Below are positions 54,046 to 63,600 of a DNA stretch of 64,000 nt, piece by piece. The notes below the pieces were generated by a model that saw nothing but the letters and a program-made list of their open reading frames with translations, did not search any database and was not told where the DNA came from. The stretch is taken from positions 4,960,001-5,024,000 of the forward strand of contig JAHWDD010000007.1 of the NCBI GenBank assembly GCA_023897205.1, given 5' to 3'. The stretch comes from Exophiala sp. HKRS030. Taxonomy: Eukaryota > Ascomycota > Eurotiomycetes > Chaetothyriales > Herpotrichiellaceae. Each line of letters opens with the position of its first letter. Position 1 is the first letter of the stretch. The position numbers were made by a program, and so were the translations under genes.

Positions 54046-55082
54046 TCAGAGAGAGAGAGCATGTCTCCTGATTAAAGGTCCAATTCCTGTTGAGCTGTTT
54101 CCAACTGATACAACCTCGCTATGTATGCGCATACGAAGAACGGAAGAGTCTGGCTCAGCAATGGTCCGGGGGAAAGGTTTCATGGACACCCAGCCGCTGA
54201 AATCGAGATCCTTAACAAATCGTCTCGTGACCTCAACTACAGGCAGATGGTCACCTTCTTCCTGTCCCTATAGAGATAACCGAGCATTCCTGCTCCTGCT
54301 CATTCTTGCTGGTTATTTGTGCACGTGCCAGGGATGGTGTTTTACGAGAGGTTGGTCGAGCCGTCCCCCATCAGAAGCCTACAGATAGAACACCTTGGCC
54401 AGATCAATAGTTCTCACCAAGCGATCAAGGCTATGTTAAGTTCGGAATCAGCATCGTGCGCAACAGTCCCTGACGCGGTTTTTGCATCCGTCCATACTCA
54501 TGCGGCAATGGTTTTAGCCATCCAAATAGGGGCCGAAGCTAGGTCGGTTCACACCAGAAAAAATTTCCCATAGCTTCCTTCACCTATTGACATATTTTCC
54601 CCGGCCAAGTATTCGTGTCTCAATCGCATTGGAGGCTCTTTTTGCAGTCACAGATTTGCAACTTCGACCATAGCTCGTACGGGTCGATCCACATCTCTTT
54701 CAATTTCTCGACCTGCAAGCATAAAGTTGGATGATACTTAAGGCACGTCGGTTTCCACGCAATGAGCGATCTTGAACCACATTATCAATTTTCAATTCTG
54801 GTGTGATCCTCAGCTAGGTTAGTCAAGCCTTTGTAATAGAATGAGTGCAGTCCTACGATTGATGGCTTTGAGGATTGGAAGAGGTCGCATATCTCGTCGG
54901 CTTCCAGCAATAAATATCCTTCACTGCTGTCGCCGTAGTTTTTGACTCGATACTTGAGAGCTTCGTAGAAGATTTCAACTCCTTTGAACCCTGTATCTGA
55001 TGCTTGCTGTAGCTTCTTGCCGATATCATGAACTCAGGTACGACCCAGCGAAATTGAAGCAATCCTCTGGCTTGCAGGACAT
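54046..55082 (-). pseudogene. qutC: 3-dehydroshikimate dehydratase (QutC/QA-4) pseudogene
   Basis: Reading leftwards from ATG 55082 (MSCKP), three frames together carry the QA-4 order: RIASISLGRT then stop then VHDIGKKLQQASDTGFKGVE and IFYEALKYR; LIMWFKIAHCVETDV; SSNFMLAGREIERDVDRPVR and AMVEVANL; VNRPSFGP; RTIDLAKVFYL, LDQPLVKHHPWHVHK, PARMSRSRNARL; LPVVEVTRRF and SGWVSMKPFPRTIAEPDSSV. The span of 1037 bp equals a full-length gene. At least four stops lie where Trp or Gln is expected: TGA at 55036-55034 and 54582-54580, TAG at 54381-54379, TAA at 54315-54313, all explained by C-to-T or G-to-A changes. Several frameshifts are added. The enzyme would make protocatechuate from dehydroshikimate. 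Confidence 0.88.
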
Positions 55083-55669
55083 GTTGATTTTCGGAGTCGG
55101 TGATGTGATTTGGACGTACTGACGACGGAAAGGAAAAGATTCTAGGGCAGAGAACTTGGCCCGGCATGCCTCCGCCTCATTGAGATTAAACATCGTGCCT
55201 TGCAGGTTGCTGGACGTAAAACATCAACCCCTCAGGAAGACCCCCTAGCAAGTCAAAAAGCGGAGAACGTTTGGAGACCCGGGGCAGTGGCACCAGCTAC
55301 ACGAGCATCGGTAACTGACTTAGCCGGTGGTGGAAGGTAGTGGAATTCGCGTCTATGGATGCTCTACTCCTTAACTGCTGTCACCTTCCCCGCGGCTAAG
55401 TTCAACCCCGGGTTCGCCGTCGACCTAGTATCCGTAAAGTAGGAATTTCTCGACGCGGGCATTCCCAATTACGACTAGTGGCTGGTCCCCAGTCCCCAAG
55501 AAGGGCATTTGAAACCTTTTTGGCACTACTCACCATCGCCAGCATTGGTGCGAAACCAGCACCAGTTCTGTTGTCAGTCGCACAACAAGCTGAGAACATC
55601 AGTTTCTTTTTGAGAATTCGTTCCACACGAGATCGGGCTTCAGCCAGAAACTTTTTCAACTGTGAGAAA
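55083..55669. other. intergenic between two quinate-pathway relics
   Basis: About 590 bp; no recognisable gene. It may have been the shared promoter of the divergent dehydratase and dehydroquinase genes before decay. Confidence 0.4.
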
Positions 55670-55735
55670 ATGTCTCAAAAACACATACTGGTCATTAATG
55701 GACCGAATCTCAATCTTGACATCTTCAGACGTCGG
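55670..55735 (+). pseudogene. qutE: type II 3-dehydroquinase (QutE/QA-2) N-terminal fragment
   Basis: ATG 55670 opens MSQKHILVINGPNLNL, the start of catabolic type II 3-dehydroquinate dehydratase, whose family line is ILxINGPNLNLLGTREP. After NLNL the match ends; the frame gives DIFRRRAAPL and stops at 55750. The active-site Tyr and the rest of the protein (about 130 residues) are absent, and the following sequence belongs to an MFS carrier relic. A deletion or rearrangement has joined the two. The fragment fits with the neighbouring quinate permease and dehydroshikimate dehydratase pseudogene. Confidence 0.75.
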
Positions 55736-55744
55736 GCTGCTCCG

Positions 55745-56880
55745 CTGTGATTTTCCTGGCCTCCACGCTTTGGCAAGGGCTCGCTTAGTCCTACGGCAGC
55801 TTTTTGGGCGCAAGAGTGCTGGTGGAGTTTGGAGCGTCGCCGAGCGAGACGATAGCCGTGCAAGTCGTGGCCGACTTGTTCTTCTTGCACGAACGAGGTA
55901 TTTGGGTTGGTTTTTCGATGGCGCGGCCGCTTTCTTCAGAACCTTTATTGGCCCCGTCATTGCTGGTGCCATGGGCAAACGGCACGGATGGAGGAGCTTC
56001 TTCTGGCTCTCCCTCGGCCGATCCGGATTCATCACGCTCCTCAACCTCGCCTGCTTCCCGAGACCATGTACCACAGAGCTGCTGAAGTCGTGGCCGAATA
56101 GTCATCCTCCCAAGCCGTGGCGGCGGACCCTGAAGCCAAGGTCACCCAGCCGACCCGGGTCGAGTCTACTGATGTTCTCTTAGAGTTGGTAGGACGTGGC
56201 CGGCCTACATGGCGACTCTTCTTACCCTTTCAATAGCCCGACACGCGATGGAAAGCCTTTCTCCACTGTGACTTCTTTGCACCTTTAGGATCGGCGTCTA
56301 CCCTATCATCTTCTGGGCAAGCATGTGCCTCATGGGTGCCGCCGACATGTCGTTGATGTTTAATTTCACAGAATCGGTAAGTTCCATCGGGGCTATGCCA
56401 CTCCAGGGCGATACACGCTCTACACCTTTTGTCGCTCGTGGTCATGATAATGATGCTTGATTCTCTAGACTTCATCCTCGAAGTCTCTCCATATGCCATG
56501 ACCGCTGATCAGGCCGGCTACACGAGTTCCGCTTTTGCAATCAGCGCTCTGATTGGCATGCTAGCCACGGCACTCTGTCTGATTGGGTGATCAAAACAGC
56601 GACAGTTCGAGACGGCGGCATCCGCGAGGCAGAAATGCGGCTTCCTGCTCTGGGCCCATTTGCGGCCGTCATGATCATCGGGGTCTGCCTCGGTCTGGCG
56701 GCCATTCGTTTCGAATGGTCCTGACCCAGCATCGTCATCAGGGGCTACGGCGGTGCGGGTAAAGGTACCACCATCCTGCCTACCATTGGGATTGCATACC
56801 CCATTGACAGCTACAAGCCTATCAGTGGCGAGCTGCTGGTCATGGGGACCAATATTGTCCAGAAAGCAACGGTTGTCAGT
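55745..56880 (+). pseudogene. MFS transporter relic (DHA1-like), many frame breaks
   Basis: Conserved blocks appear in order but in changing frames: VIFLASTLWQGLA, stop, SYGSFLGARVLVEFGASPSE and TIAVQVVADLFFLHERG (a DHA1-type loop); FIGPVIAGAMGKRHGWRSFF; ITLLNLACFPETMYHRAAEV; RIGVYPIIFWASMCLMGAAD with a GTAAGT donor after NFTES near 56379; SPYAMTADQAGYTSSAFAIS; LPALGPFAAVMIIGVCLGLA; GTTILPTIGIAYPIDSYKPI and SGELLVMG. The N-terminal quarter is missing, replaced by the dehydroquinase start. It is a dead member of the fungal drug:proton antiporter-like group; a role in the quinate locus is not shown. Confidence 0.8.
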
Positions 56881-57905
56881 AATAGTCATCAGCGTTCGTT
56901 TGCACATCTACAGCCGTGGTAGGAGCCTTGGACACGTACTTTGCGGTCGTTGGCAAGCTTGATGTTAGTGTCAAGGCTTTTATCGTTCCGCATTATTACG
57001 GTCAGCAGGACATCGCTGTTGTGTTGTGCAATCTGCAAAACAATCAGCACTGGGCCAAAGCGGGGTGGTGGCACGAATACTTCGTCTAGCCCAACTGCTA
57101 CCGAAAATTCCATTTGCTCTTTAGTATGATGCGACGACATTTGGAAGCAGGGGAGAAAGGTAAGCGACTTTCGGGCCCCATGGGGACATTAAATTGCCAT
57201 GTGCCGCGCATTGTCACCACTGTGGGATGCGAAGTGGGCAAGCATACCCGCCAGGGTACATGGTCGGGGGTACAAAAGAAGAAGTGGAACGGCGTTGGAT
57301 GCTGTACGGATATTGCATCCTCTGAAGCCGCACCATGGGAAGGACGGGAAACGATATGCACCCGTGGACTGGGAAGGGGAATCACAGCCGAAGTGAAAGC
57401 GACGCTGTCTAGACGAGAGACTGTCGCGTGGCTGTATGCGTAGTAACATGTCTTAGTGTTCCGAACTTGGCGGGCATGCACAAAAGGATACATTAGGTGA
57501 ACTCTCTTGTATCATGTTCCGGAACCGATCAAGAGATCGCACCGTCCTACTGAAAATCGAGACTTGTGGCTGAACAGGAAGAGAACAGACCTCTTCTCTT
57601 TTGGATTCGTGCATCACATCGGAAGCCTAGCACGAGCGCTACGATATACTGCCAAAGCTTGCAGTGTTCGAGTCCCGCTCACGTACTTAAATGTGAGTCA
57701 CTGCTGACTTACATTTCCAGCAAACAGCCGAGCCAAGTCTCGTCAAAAGGCGTGGGAGTCTTCAACTGTTGTAATGCCTATGCCCCATTTTACAAAGAAT
57801 GAATGAAAAACTCGTAGAATCTTCTACCTTTGGTTGAAATGTTCGAATAGATTGCAGTCATCTGGTTGTCGTTAGGATCCAATAGTGGAATCAACAATCA
57901 TAAAG
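56881..57905. other. intergenic, upstream of the racemase-family gene
   Basis: About 1 kb without a supported gene. Overlapping short frames on both strands have no conserved content. Confidence 0.45.
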
Positions 57906-58604
57906 ATGAAGACCATTGGTATTATCGGCGGTAGCACGGACTTGGCCACGGTCGAGTACTACAAGCTGATCAATGCTAAAGCACGTGAACGTCTGGGTGG
58001 CCTTCACACGGCCAAGATCATCATCAATTCGATGGACTTCGCGGACAGCGCGCATCTTGTGCAGAACAATCTTTGGGAAGAGGGCGGCGAAATGCTGAAC
58101 GGGATGGCTCAATCCCTGGAGAGAGCAGGGGCGGAAATGCTGCTTTGCGTCTCTAACACGTGGCATCGCGCAGCAGCGACTTTCATGCTCGGGCTCACTA
58201 TCCCACTTCTACATATCGTCGATCCCACTGCCGAAGCCATCAAGGCGGCCAACCTGAGCAAGGTGGCCCTTCTGGGCACAAAGGCAACCATGTCCTCTTC
58301 GTTTCTGTGCGATCGCTATCACACAAAATTTGGAATCGACGTCATTGTTCCGGATATGGAGCAGCAGGATATCATTGACCGCATCATCTTTGAGGAACTG
58401 GCGTGCTTTGTGTTCAGGGAAACATCGCAGCAAGCATACCTTCGCATCATCGATGACTTGTCGTCCCGAGGCGCGGAAGGGGTGGTACTGGGCTGTACTG
58501 AAATCCCACTACTCATCCATCAAGACGATCGGCCATCGTTGCCAGTGTTTGATACGCTTCGACTACATGCTGAAGCAGCGGTCGGAATGGCGCTTCAGAG
58601 ATGA
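57906..58604 (+). CDS. aspartate/glutamate racemase family protein
   Basis: ATG 57906 opens MKTIGIIGGSTDLATVEYYK, 232 aa, no intron. The longer reading from 57885 has no ATG. The two-domain racemase motifs are LLCVSNTWHRAA near residue 80 and GVVLGCTEIPLLI near residue 192. Cys196 is the second catalytic thiol. In classical members a Cys directly precedes NT; here Ser84 does, with Cys81 three residues upstream, as in the YgeA-like branch where a Thr stands there. RIIDDLSSRGAEG precedes the GCTE motif. It would interconvert amino acid or related acid enantiomers by proton transfer, or act as a decarboxylase/isomerase relative. It is an intact gene between relics. Confidence 0.85.
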   Translation: MKTIGIIGGSTDLATVEYYKLINAKARERLGGLHTAKIIINSMDFADSAHLVQNNLWEEGGEMLNGMAQSLERAGAEMLLCVSNTWHRAAATFMLGLTIPLLHIVDPTAEAIKAANLSKVALLGTKATMSSSFLCDRYHTKFGIDVIVPDMEQQDIIDRIIFEELACFVFRETSQQAYLRIIDDLSSRGAEGVVLGCTEIPLLIHQDDRPSLPVFDTLRLHAEAAVGMALQR

Positions 58605-59167
58605 AGCAGCCTACTTCCTCCTGTCCGTACGGCTCCACACCAAACCTATTTGTTAGGTGTTGCGTTCCAGGTTATCCCGTTGCCTCGTTGGGGTCTCGTC
58701 TGCTTGCCGTTCATCCATGCCGACAATGCCCAGGACGGAATTCCTTGCGCTTCTAAATATGGCGAGAAGCTAGGACAGAAGCCTGAATCGGGTTCTTGGG
58801 TCTGCACGCTGGATGTGCCCGCACGCGATGCGCAGACATGCATTCTGCTGAGAATGGGGCAATCTCCAACCTGTGAAGCAAGCTCCCTAGCTGTAGTGTG
58901 AGCCCTAGTTGAGAAGCACATATTGAACCTCCCAGTCCCGATGATCTGTTTTGCTCACCAACTCGGTCTCTACTATGACGAGTACGCAGCCTCCATGTAG
59001 CATTCAGCGTGAGATTGGCCAACGGATGCTGGAAGAGAATTGAGCATGTCCCAAACCAGCAATCGTAGCGACCTTGGGCGGCCACGACCAAATTTAAGCG
59101 CCTCCCGCCTCTATAGGCTTCCTTTTCAGGACGCCCACACCGCCAGTACCTACCCCAGACTCCACAT
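58605..59167. other. convergent intergenic region
   Basis: About 560 bp between the racemase-family stop and the transporter stop; nothing recognised. Confidence 0.45.
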
Positions 59168-60716
59168 TCAGAGCAACTTGGTAACTTTGGCAAGCCACGC
59201 TGACATGGTCAGGGCCGCGGTCGTGCCTGCAAAGATAATCAGAGGTCCGAAGCTCCCATAGTAACCTCCAGCTACCTCCTTCCAGCCGGTACGGTGACGC
59301 AGAAGTGCTTCGCTGACTGGTCCACATGCGACGTTGCCGATGCCTCTACCACCTCCCAGTAGTCCCAGCATACTGCCTAGATCAGCCCGGCCTGTCTCTC
59401 CGCCAGGAGTTACCCGCCGGAGCTCTTTCGCCGCTCCCGCGTAGACAGCGGTGAATCCTCCTGCGAACGCGCCATAACAGAGTGCAAAAGCGACCAGGAG
59501 GCCAGTGGAAGATCCAGAGAGACCCCAGAGCAAAAAGACCGACAATGTGGATCCAAGAGAGGAGATGAGCAGGATGGTATATACGGAAACCCGATCAGAG
59601 AGCATGGAGAGAAACATGACACCAGGCACCTGGGCTATATTGAGTAAAGAGACCAGAAATGATCCCAAATCCGAATTGTTGAGTCTGGCATAGGCTGGGA
59701 TGATTCGCGTTAGAGCTTGCTCTTGTGAACGACACGTAGACTCGCTTACTAGGAAGATAGAGTGCTGGAATAAAGTAGCCAAGACCTTGGATAATGTTAC
59801 ACGTCTCGATAGCCCAAAACTGTTTGGTCTTTAGGAATCCGAAGCCAGCTGCAATGGTCCGAACAGGGACTTGGTGATGCCGTGAAAGAGGGAGCCGGGC
59901 TTTGATAAAGAGCAGGAATGGGGCCACCAGCAGCAACTTATTGGCTATCAGCGACAGACACGATGAAATACTGGTAGACTTACCAAAGCCACGGCCCATC
60001 CTCGCAGGAAGGTCTCAGCACCGTAGTTTTTTAGTCCCCAGTTGAGGACTAGTGGGCCAGCTAGACCACCGCAGCCTGAGCCAGCCCACATAACGCCATA
60101 TGCCAGCCCCTTACGGCGGACAAACCACTCGTCGATGAAGACGTATATTGGGTAGTACAAGAAGTTTCCACCGATAGCGTATAAGATGCCCTGAGTCAAT
60201 ATTAAATGCCAGGTCGCCGTGGCGAAGCTGGAAAGAAAGACTGCCAGTACCACGATGGGAAGACCAATGATCAAGCTTCGGTGGAGAAATTTGGGCCATT
60301 TTTGGAAAGCAAGAAACACGGGAGGCGCCCCGAGGTATAACAAGCCCTTGCCAGAAGTCAGTGAAACAGCTGAGAATGAGAAGTAGACGCACTGACTGAG
60401 CAAGTGGTGCCGACCGCAGAAATACCCGAGGCATTGTATGAAAACGGCGGATGAGTGGAATAGTAGTCCTGAAGCACACCGAACGAGAAGGGGAATCCTC
60501 ATCCCTGACGTTAGAAATCTAGCTGTCGCAGATGCAAGTTGAAGACTTACCCCAGATGAGCGTTTCAACGCAGAAGCTACCAGCGAGAAAGAGCCAAGCC
60601 GCTCTTCCGCTGTCCACGGGCGGCAAGTAGCTAGTGTCAGTTGGCTCAACGTCCGCCCCGATTTGCGCAGTATCTGGGCCACTACCAAGTTCGAGAAGCA
60701 CCGTGGACGACGCCAT
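59168..60716 (-). CDS. monocarboxylate-transporter-like MFS protein, one phase fault
   Basis: Exons 60716-60551, 60497-60397, 60346-59984, 59944-59750 and 59694-59168. Exon 1 ends VETLIWG and exon 2 continues FPFSFGVLQDYYSTHPPFSY, the MCT helix-1 block; GLLYLGAPPVFLAFQKWPKF, FIDEWFVRRKGLAYGVMWAG, IQGLGYFIPALYLPTYARLN, GVMFLSMLSDRVSVY and GSMLGLLGGGRGIGNVACGP follow. All joins are in phase except exon 3 to exon 4, across a very short 39-nt intron, where one base is missing. With it the protein would be 450 aa, normal for fungal MCT-like carriers. Plasma membrane; cargo probably an organic acid but unknown. Confidence 0.8.
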
Positions 60717-61863
60717 ATTCACAGGCAGGAAATGTGACGAGTCTGTTCATGATCTTGAACGGGCACAGCCAGATAACTTAGAACAACCCGTGTCATTGGA
60801 AGGGCGTGATGTCTGGTTACATAACATCCAACCCACACCGGGAAAATTCCGCCTTGGTCGGTGGAGCTTCTCTCTACCACAACAAACTTCTCTTCTGCCT
60901 GGAATTGACATCGTGCTCTTTCCACTTATTTTCTCTCTTCTCTCTCTTGCCTCGGCGATGCCATGGGAGGACCCTTTATTGGCATGCTGACCAGCACAGC
61001 CTTTTTCTCCTTCAAGTACTCCATCACCGCCTTCTGGGCTACCGGGACCGAACTCCAACAATGTCACCATTTTCATTACCCCTGCAGATTGGCCCCAACG
61101 CAGCACCAGCTACGCGTGCGTGACCATGGACAGACAAAATCGTAAGACCGATAATATGCTCCTCACGACATTCCTCCTAATTCTGCCATCAGTTCGATAC
61201 TATCCGGTGCTTTCATTCCGCGATATGAGTCAATATTGGACCCAGATCTCCCATATCACGTCCGTCCGGAGAGCGAGAAGGATTACAGGACGGGTAGACT
61301 AGCTCAGCCAATCTTTTTGGGACTATCTACTAACTCTAACATGATATCCACAAGTACCTCAAGCGTTAGACTAATTCATCAACGTCGGCGACTATGCAGC
61401 TAGCACGGTGTCGTTTCTTGAACGGGACAGCAAGACGACTGACGGTCCACAAACATCTACATCTTACTCGGGACATGGGCTGAGTACTGTAGCCCCAATT
61501 TGTCACATTTTAAGAGCTGACTCTGCTCAGCTTTCCTTAGAGATACGTCGCTCAAGTCGCCGCGGACAGCCGTGCCAATGTCACCAATGATGCCACACTC
61601 TGGGTATCGCTACTCCTCGTCTCGCCGTGCTCACACAACCCAGCATGGGCTCCGTAGGCAGAAAAGAAAGCACAACGGGGTTCTTAAAGCTAAGACTGCT
61701 CTCGGTGCAATCATTGCCTTGATTTACCCACTCCTGCAATGCGAACCACCTCTTGCAAAATGACGCAGCCAGCACTGGTCATTTGGCACGAGCTTTACTG
61801 CCTATACCCTGGCCCCTCAGTCTAGTGGCATCATTCGAGTCCACAGACACGATGAAGCCCTCG
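60717..61863. other. intergenic with unresolved coding-like scraps
   Basis: About 1.15 kb. A + strand frame near 60990-61120 reads PNSNNVTIFITPADWPQRST, and one near 61550-61610 reads AADSRANVTNDATLWVSLLL; both look protein-like but neither has a start, and I cannot name a family. They may be pieces of a decayed gene. The left end is the promoter of the MCT-like gene. Confidence 0.35.
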
Positions 61864-62718
61864 CTAGTGTTTCAGCTTCTGTTCCAGAACATCCAATTTA
61901 GCGACTTTCTTGAGCGTAGAATCTAACATGCCAACAGGAAGTTTCGAGGCCATCTTGATCTGGGAAGCAGATTTGCCTCGCCAGATGATGTGAGGTGGGT
62001 TGTTCTTGTCCAGATCGCCCACTACATTCTTGGCCCACACTCGTGCATCCTGGCTGTCCATCCCTATGTCGCCTTTGGAAAGCTTTCCAATTTCGTCTTG
62101 CACAGCCATGAAAAGTGAGTCGGGTGGCAAATGGCATTCGGAATCATTGTCGTGAATGTTTGTTCTAACTCCGCCTGTTTTCAAGTCAATAACTTGAATG
62201 CCAAACGGGTCCAACTCCAGTCTGAGATTTTGGATGAGCATGGCAGCAGCGGCTTTCGAAGTGTTGTATACCCCAAAGAAGGGACTGCCGAGGACACTGC
62301 TCACGGATGTCTGATTAACAAGCAGAGCCCTTCCCTGGCTGCGGGCCGCTTTCAGAAGCAGAGGGAGAAAAACTTGCGTCGTGCGCAAGATTGACCAGAA
62401 GTTGAGGTCGAACACCTTTTTAGCCTCTGCGATTGAAACGTCTGTAAGGGGCATACAGTAACCTTGGCCGGCGTTGTTGACCAGTATGTCGAGCGACCCA
62501 TCTGTCAATGATGAGACTTGGCTAAAGCAGGTTTGTATAGACTCTTCAGATACCACATCGAGAGTGATAGCCTCGATACCTAGGGCTTTCAAGGATTCCA
62601 TTTTGGAAGGATTTCGTGCCGTTGCAAACACTCGATCGCCTCTTTTATGAAATTCGTGGGCAAGGTGTGCCCCCATCCCGCCATCAGAGCAACCCGTGAT
62701 CAGTACCGTACGTGGCAT
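61864..62718 (-). CDS. SDR similar to 1-acyl-DHAP reductase (AYR1-like)
   Basis: A single-exon 284-aa frame from ATG 62718. MPRTVLITGCSDGGMGAHLA is the cofactor motif, FATARNPSKMESLKALGIEA places an Arg after strand 2 (NADP preference), LDILVNNAGQGYCMPLTDV has NNAG, and FGVYNTSKAAAAML holds the catalytic Tyr and Lys with Ser in NQTSVSSVLG. RLELDPFGIQVIDLKTGGVR is the block shared with yeast Ayr1, and the hydrophobic C-terminal end resembles its ER or lipid-droplet anchor but is shorter. Fungal relatives reduce acyl-DHAP or assorted carbonyls; many sit in metabolite clusters. No introns and no frame faults. Confidence 0.88.
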   Translation of the reverse strand: MPRTVLITGCSDGGMGAHLAHEFHKRGDRVFATARNPSKMESLKALGIEAITLDVVSEESIQTCFSQVSSLTDGSLDILVNNAGQGYCMPLTDVSIAEAKKVFDLNFWSILRTTQVFLPLLLKAARSQGRALLVNQTSVSSVLGSPFFGVYNTSKAAAAMLIQNLRLELDPFGIQVIDLKTGGVRTNIHDNDSECHLPPDSLFMAVQDEIGKLSKGDIGMDSQDARVWAKNVVGDLDKNNPPHIIWRGKSASQIKMASKLPVGMLDSTLKKVAKLDVLEQKLKH

Positions 62719-63155
62719 GTTTGTGGAAAACGAATTCTAATTGCTGTGCCGTTTGAGGACTGGGAACTGCGGACAGTTTATATAGACACTATGTGCCTTG
62801 AGCAATGTAGTACAGATTTCAAGCCTACGTACACTAGCAATCACCAAAAGTCCAAGCTTGCTCTGTTCAGATACCGCTATCACACCTGTAAACAAATACT
62901 TCAGAACACCCTTGAAGGACCCTCATTTAGCTATGAATGATTGACCACCTCCACGGGCTGAGAGAGAGAAGATTCTATTATTGGTTCGGTCGAACTCGGC
63001 GGAAATATCGGCTGTATGCAGGGAATGGTCATCAACTTACATCACGCCCTTTCGAAGACATGTTCGGAGCAACCCTGGCTCCTATTTCAATACGTACAAA
63101 AGCATGTAATTGGCAAACGTCAAACAAGCCATTTGCCATATCTGAAGCCCATTGT
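62719..63155. other. intergenic
   Basis: About 440 bp upstream of the AYR1-like gene with no supported feature. Confidence 0.45.
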
Positions 63156-63600
63156 CTATATAAGACAAACCCAACGCAAAAGTACGGCGCTTTGAGTTTG
63201 TGGGTTCTGCTTACTGCTGATAGTACGACCTGCTAGATTAATAGGTTCTACAACTTTGAAAGGCTCATCCCGATGAATACCATAAGAGTGCTCACTAAGC
63301 TCCGCACCCGACAGCCGGTCATGAGTGGGCCATATGGTAGCAATCACAAAGGACGCACCTGCGAATAGTAAGCCGGACGCAAGGCCAAGCGGCTCGTCTT
63401 CTGGGTCTATCCTCTCAACTCCTGATCCGCAGCCGATGAGGAGTATGACTGAGCACTTACTCGACAAGTCCATTTTAAAACTTCGCGTGCAGTTAATGTC
63501 TCATCACGATGGAAGAGTAAGGCTTGATTGAGAGGATAGTCTTCTGACACGACGTGACCATGGAAATGTACCCATGCCCCCCACGCCAGCGCTTTTCAAG
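63156..63600 (-). pseudogene. CHAT-domain (caspase-like) protein, C-terminal remnant
   Basis: From about 63600 leftwards one frame gives WGAWVHFHGHVVSEDYPLNQ, ALLFHRDETLTAREVLK, with the His of the HGH catalytic motif. One base is then missing in TTTTAAAATGG near 63474 and the next frame reads MDLSSKCSVILLIGCGSGVE, DEPLGLASGLLFAGASFVIA and TIWPTHDRLSGAELSEHSYG, with the catalytic Cys position in IGCGSG and the family's ending block. The usual Trp-rich end (WAPFVLNG type) is missing, so the 3' end is truncated too. CHAT proteins are caspase-fold proteases; fungal ones often carry tetratricopeptide repeats upstream, of which I see none before the window ends. Probably dead. Confidence 0.7.

Noticed and set aside
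55640..56105. Leftward frames over the MFS relic
   Set aside because: The + strand carries recognisable transporter blocks, so these are shadows.
56881..57500. Continuation of the MFS relic or a further gene
   Set aside because: Frames here have no transporter block or other known motif, so no feature was called.
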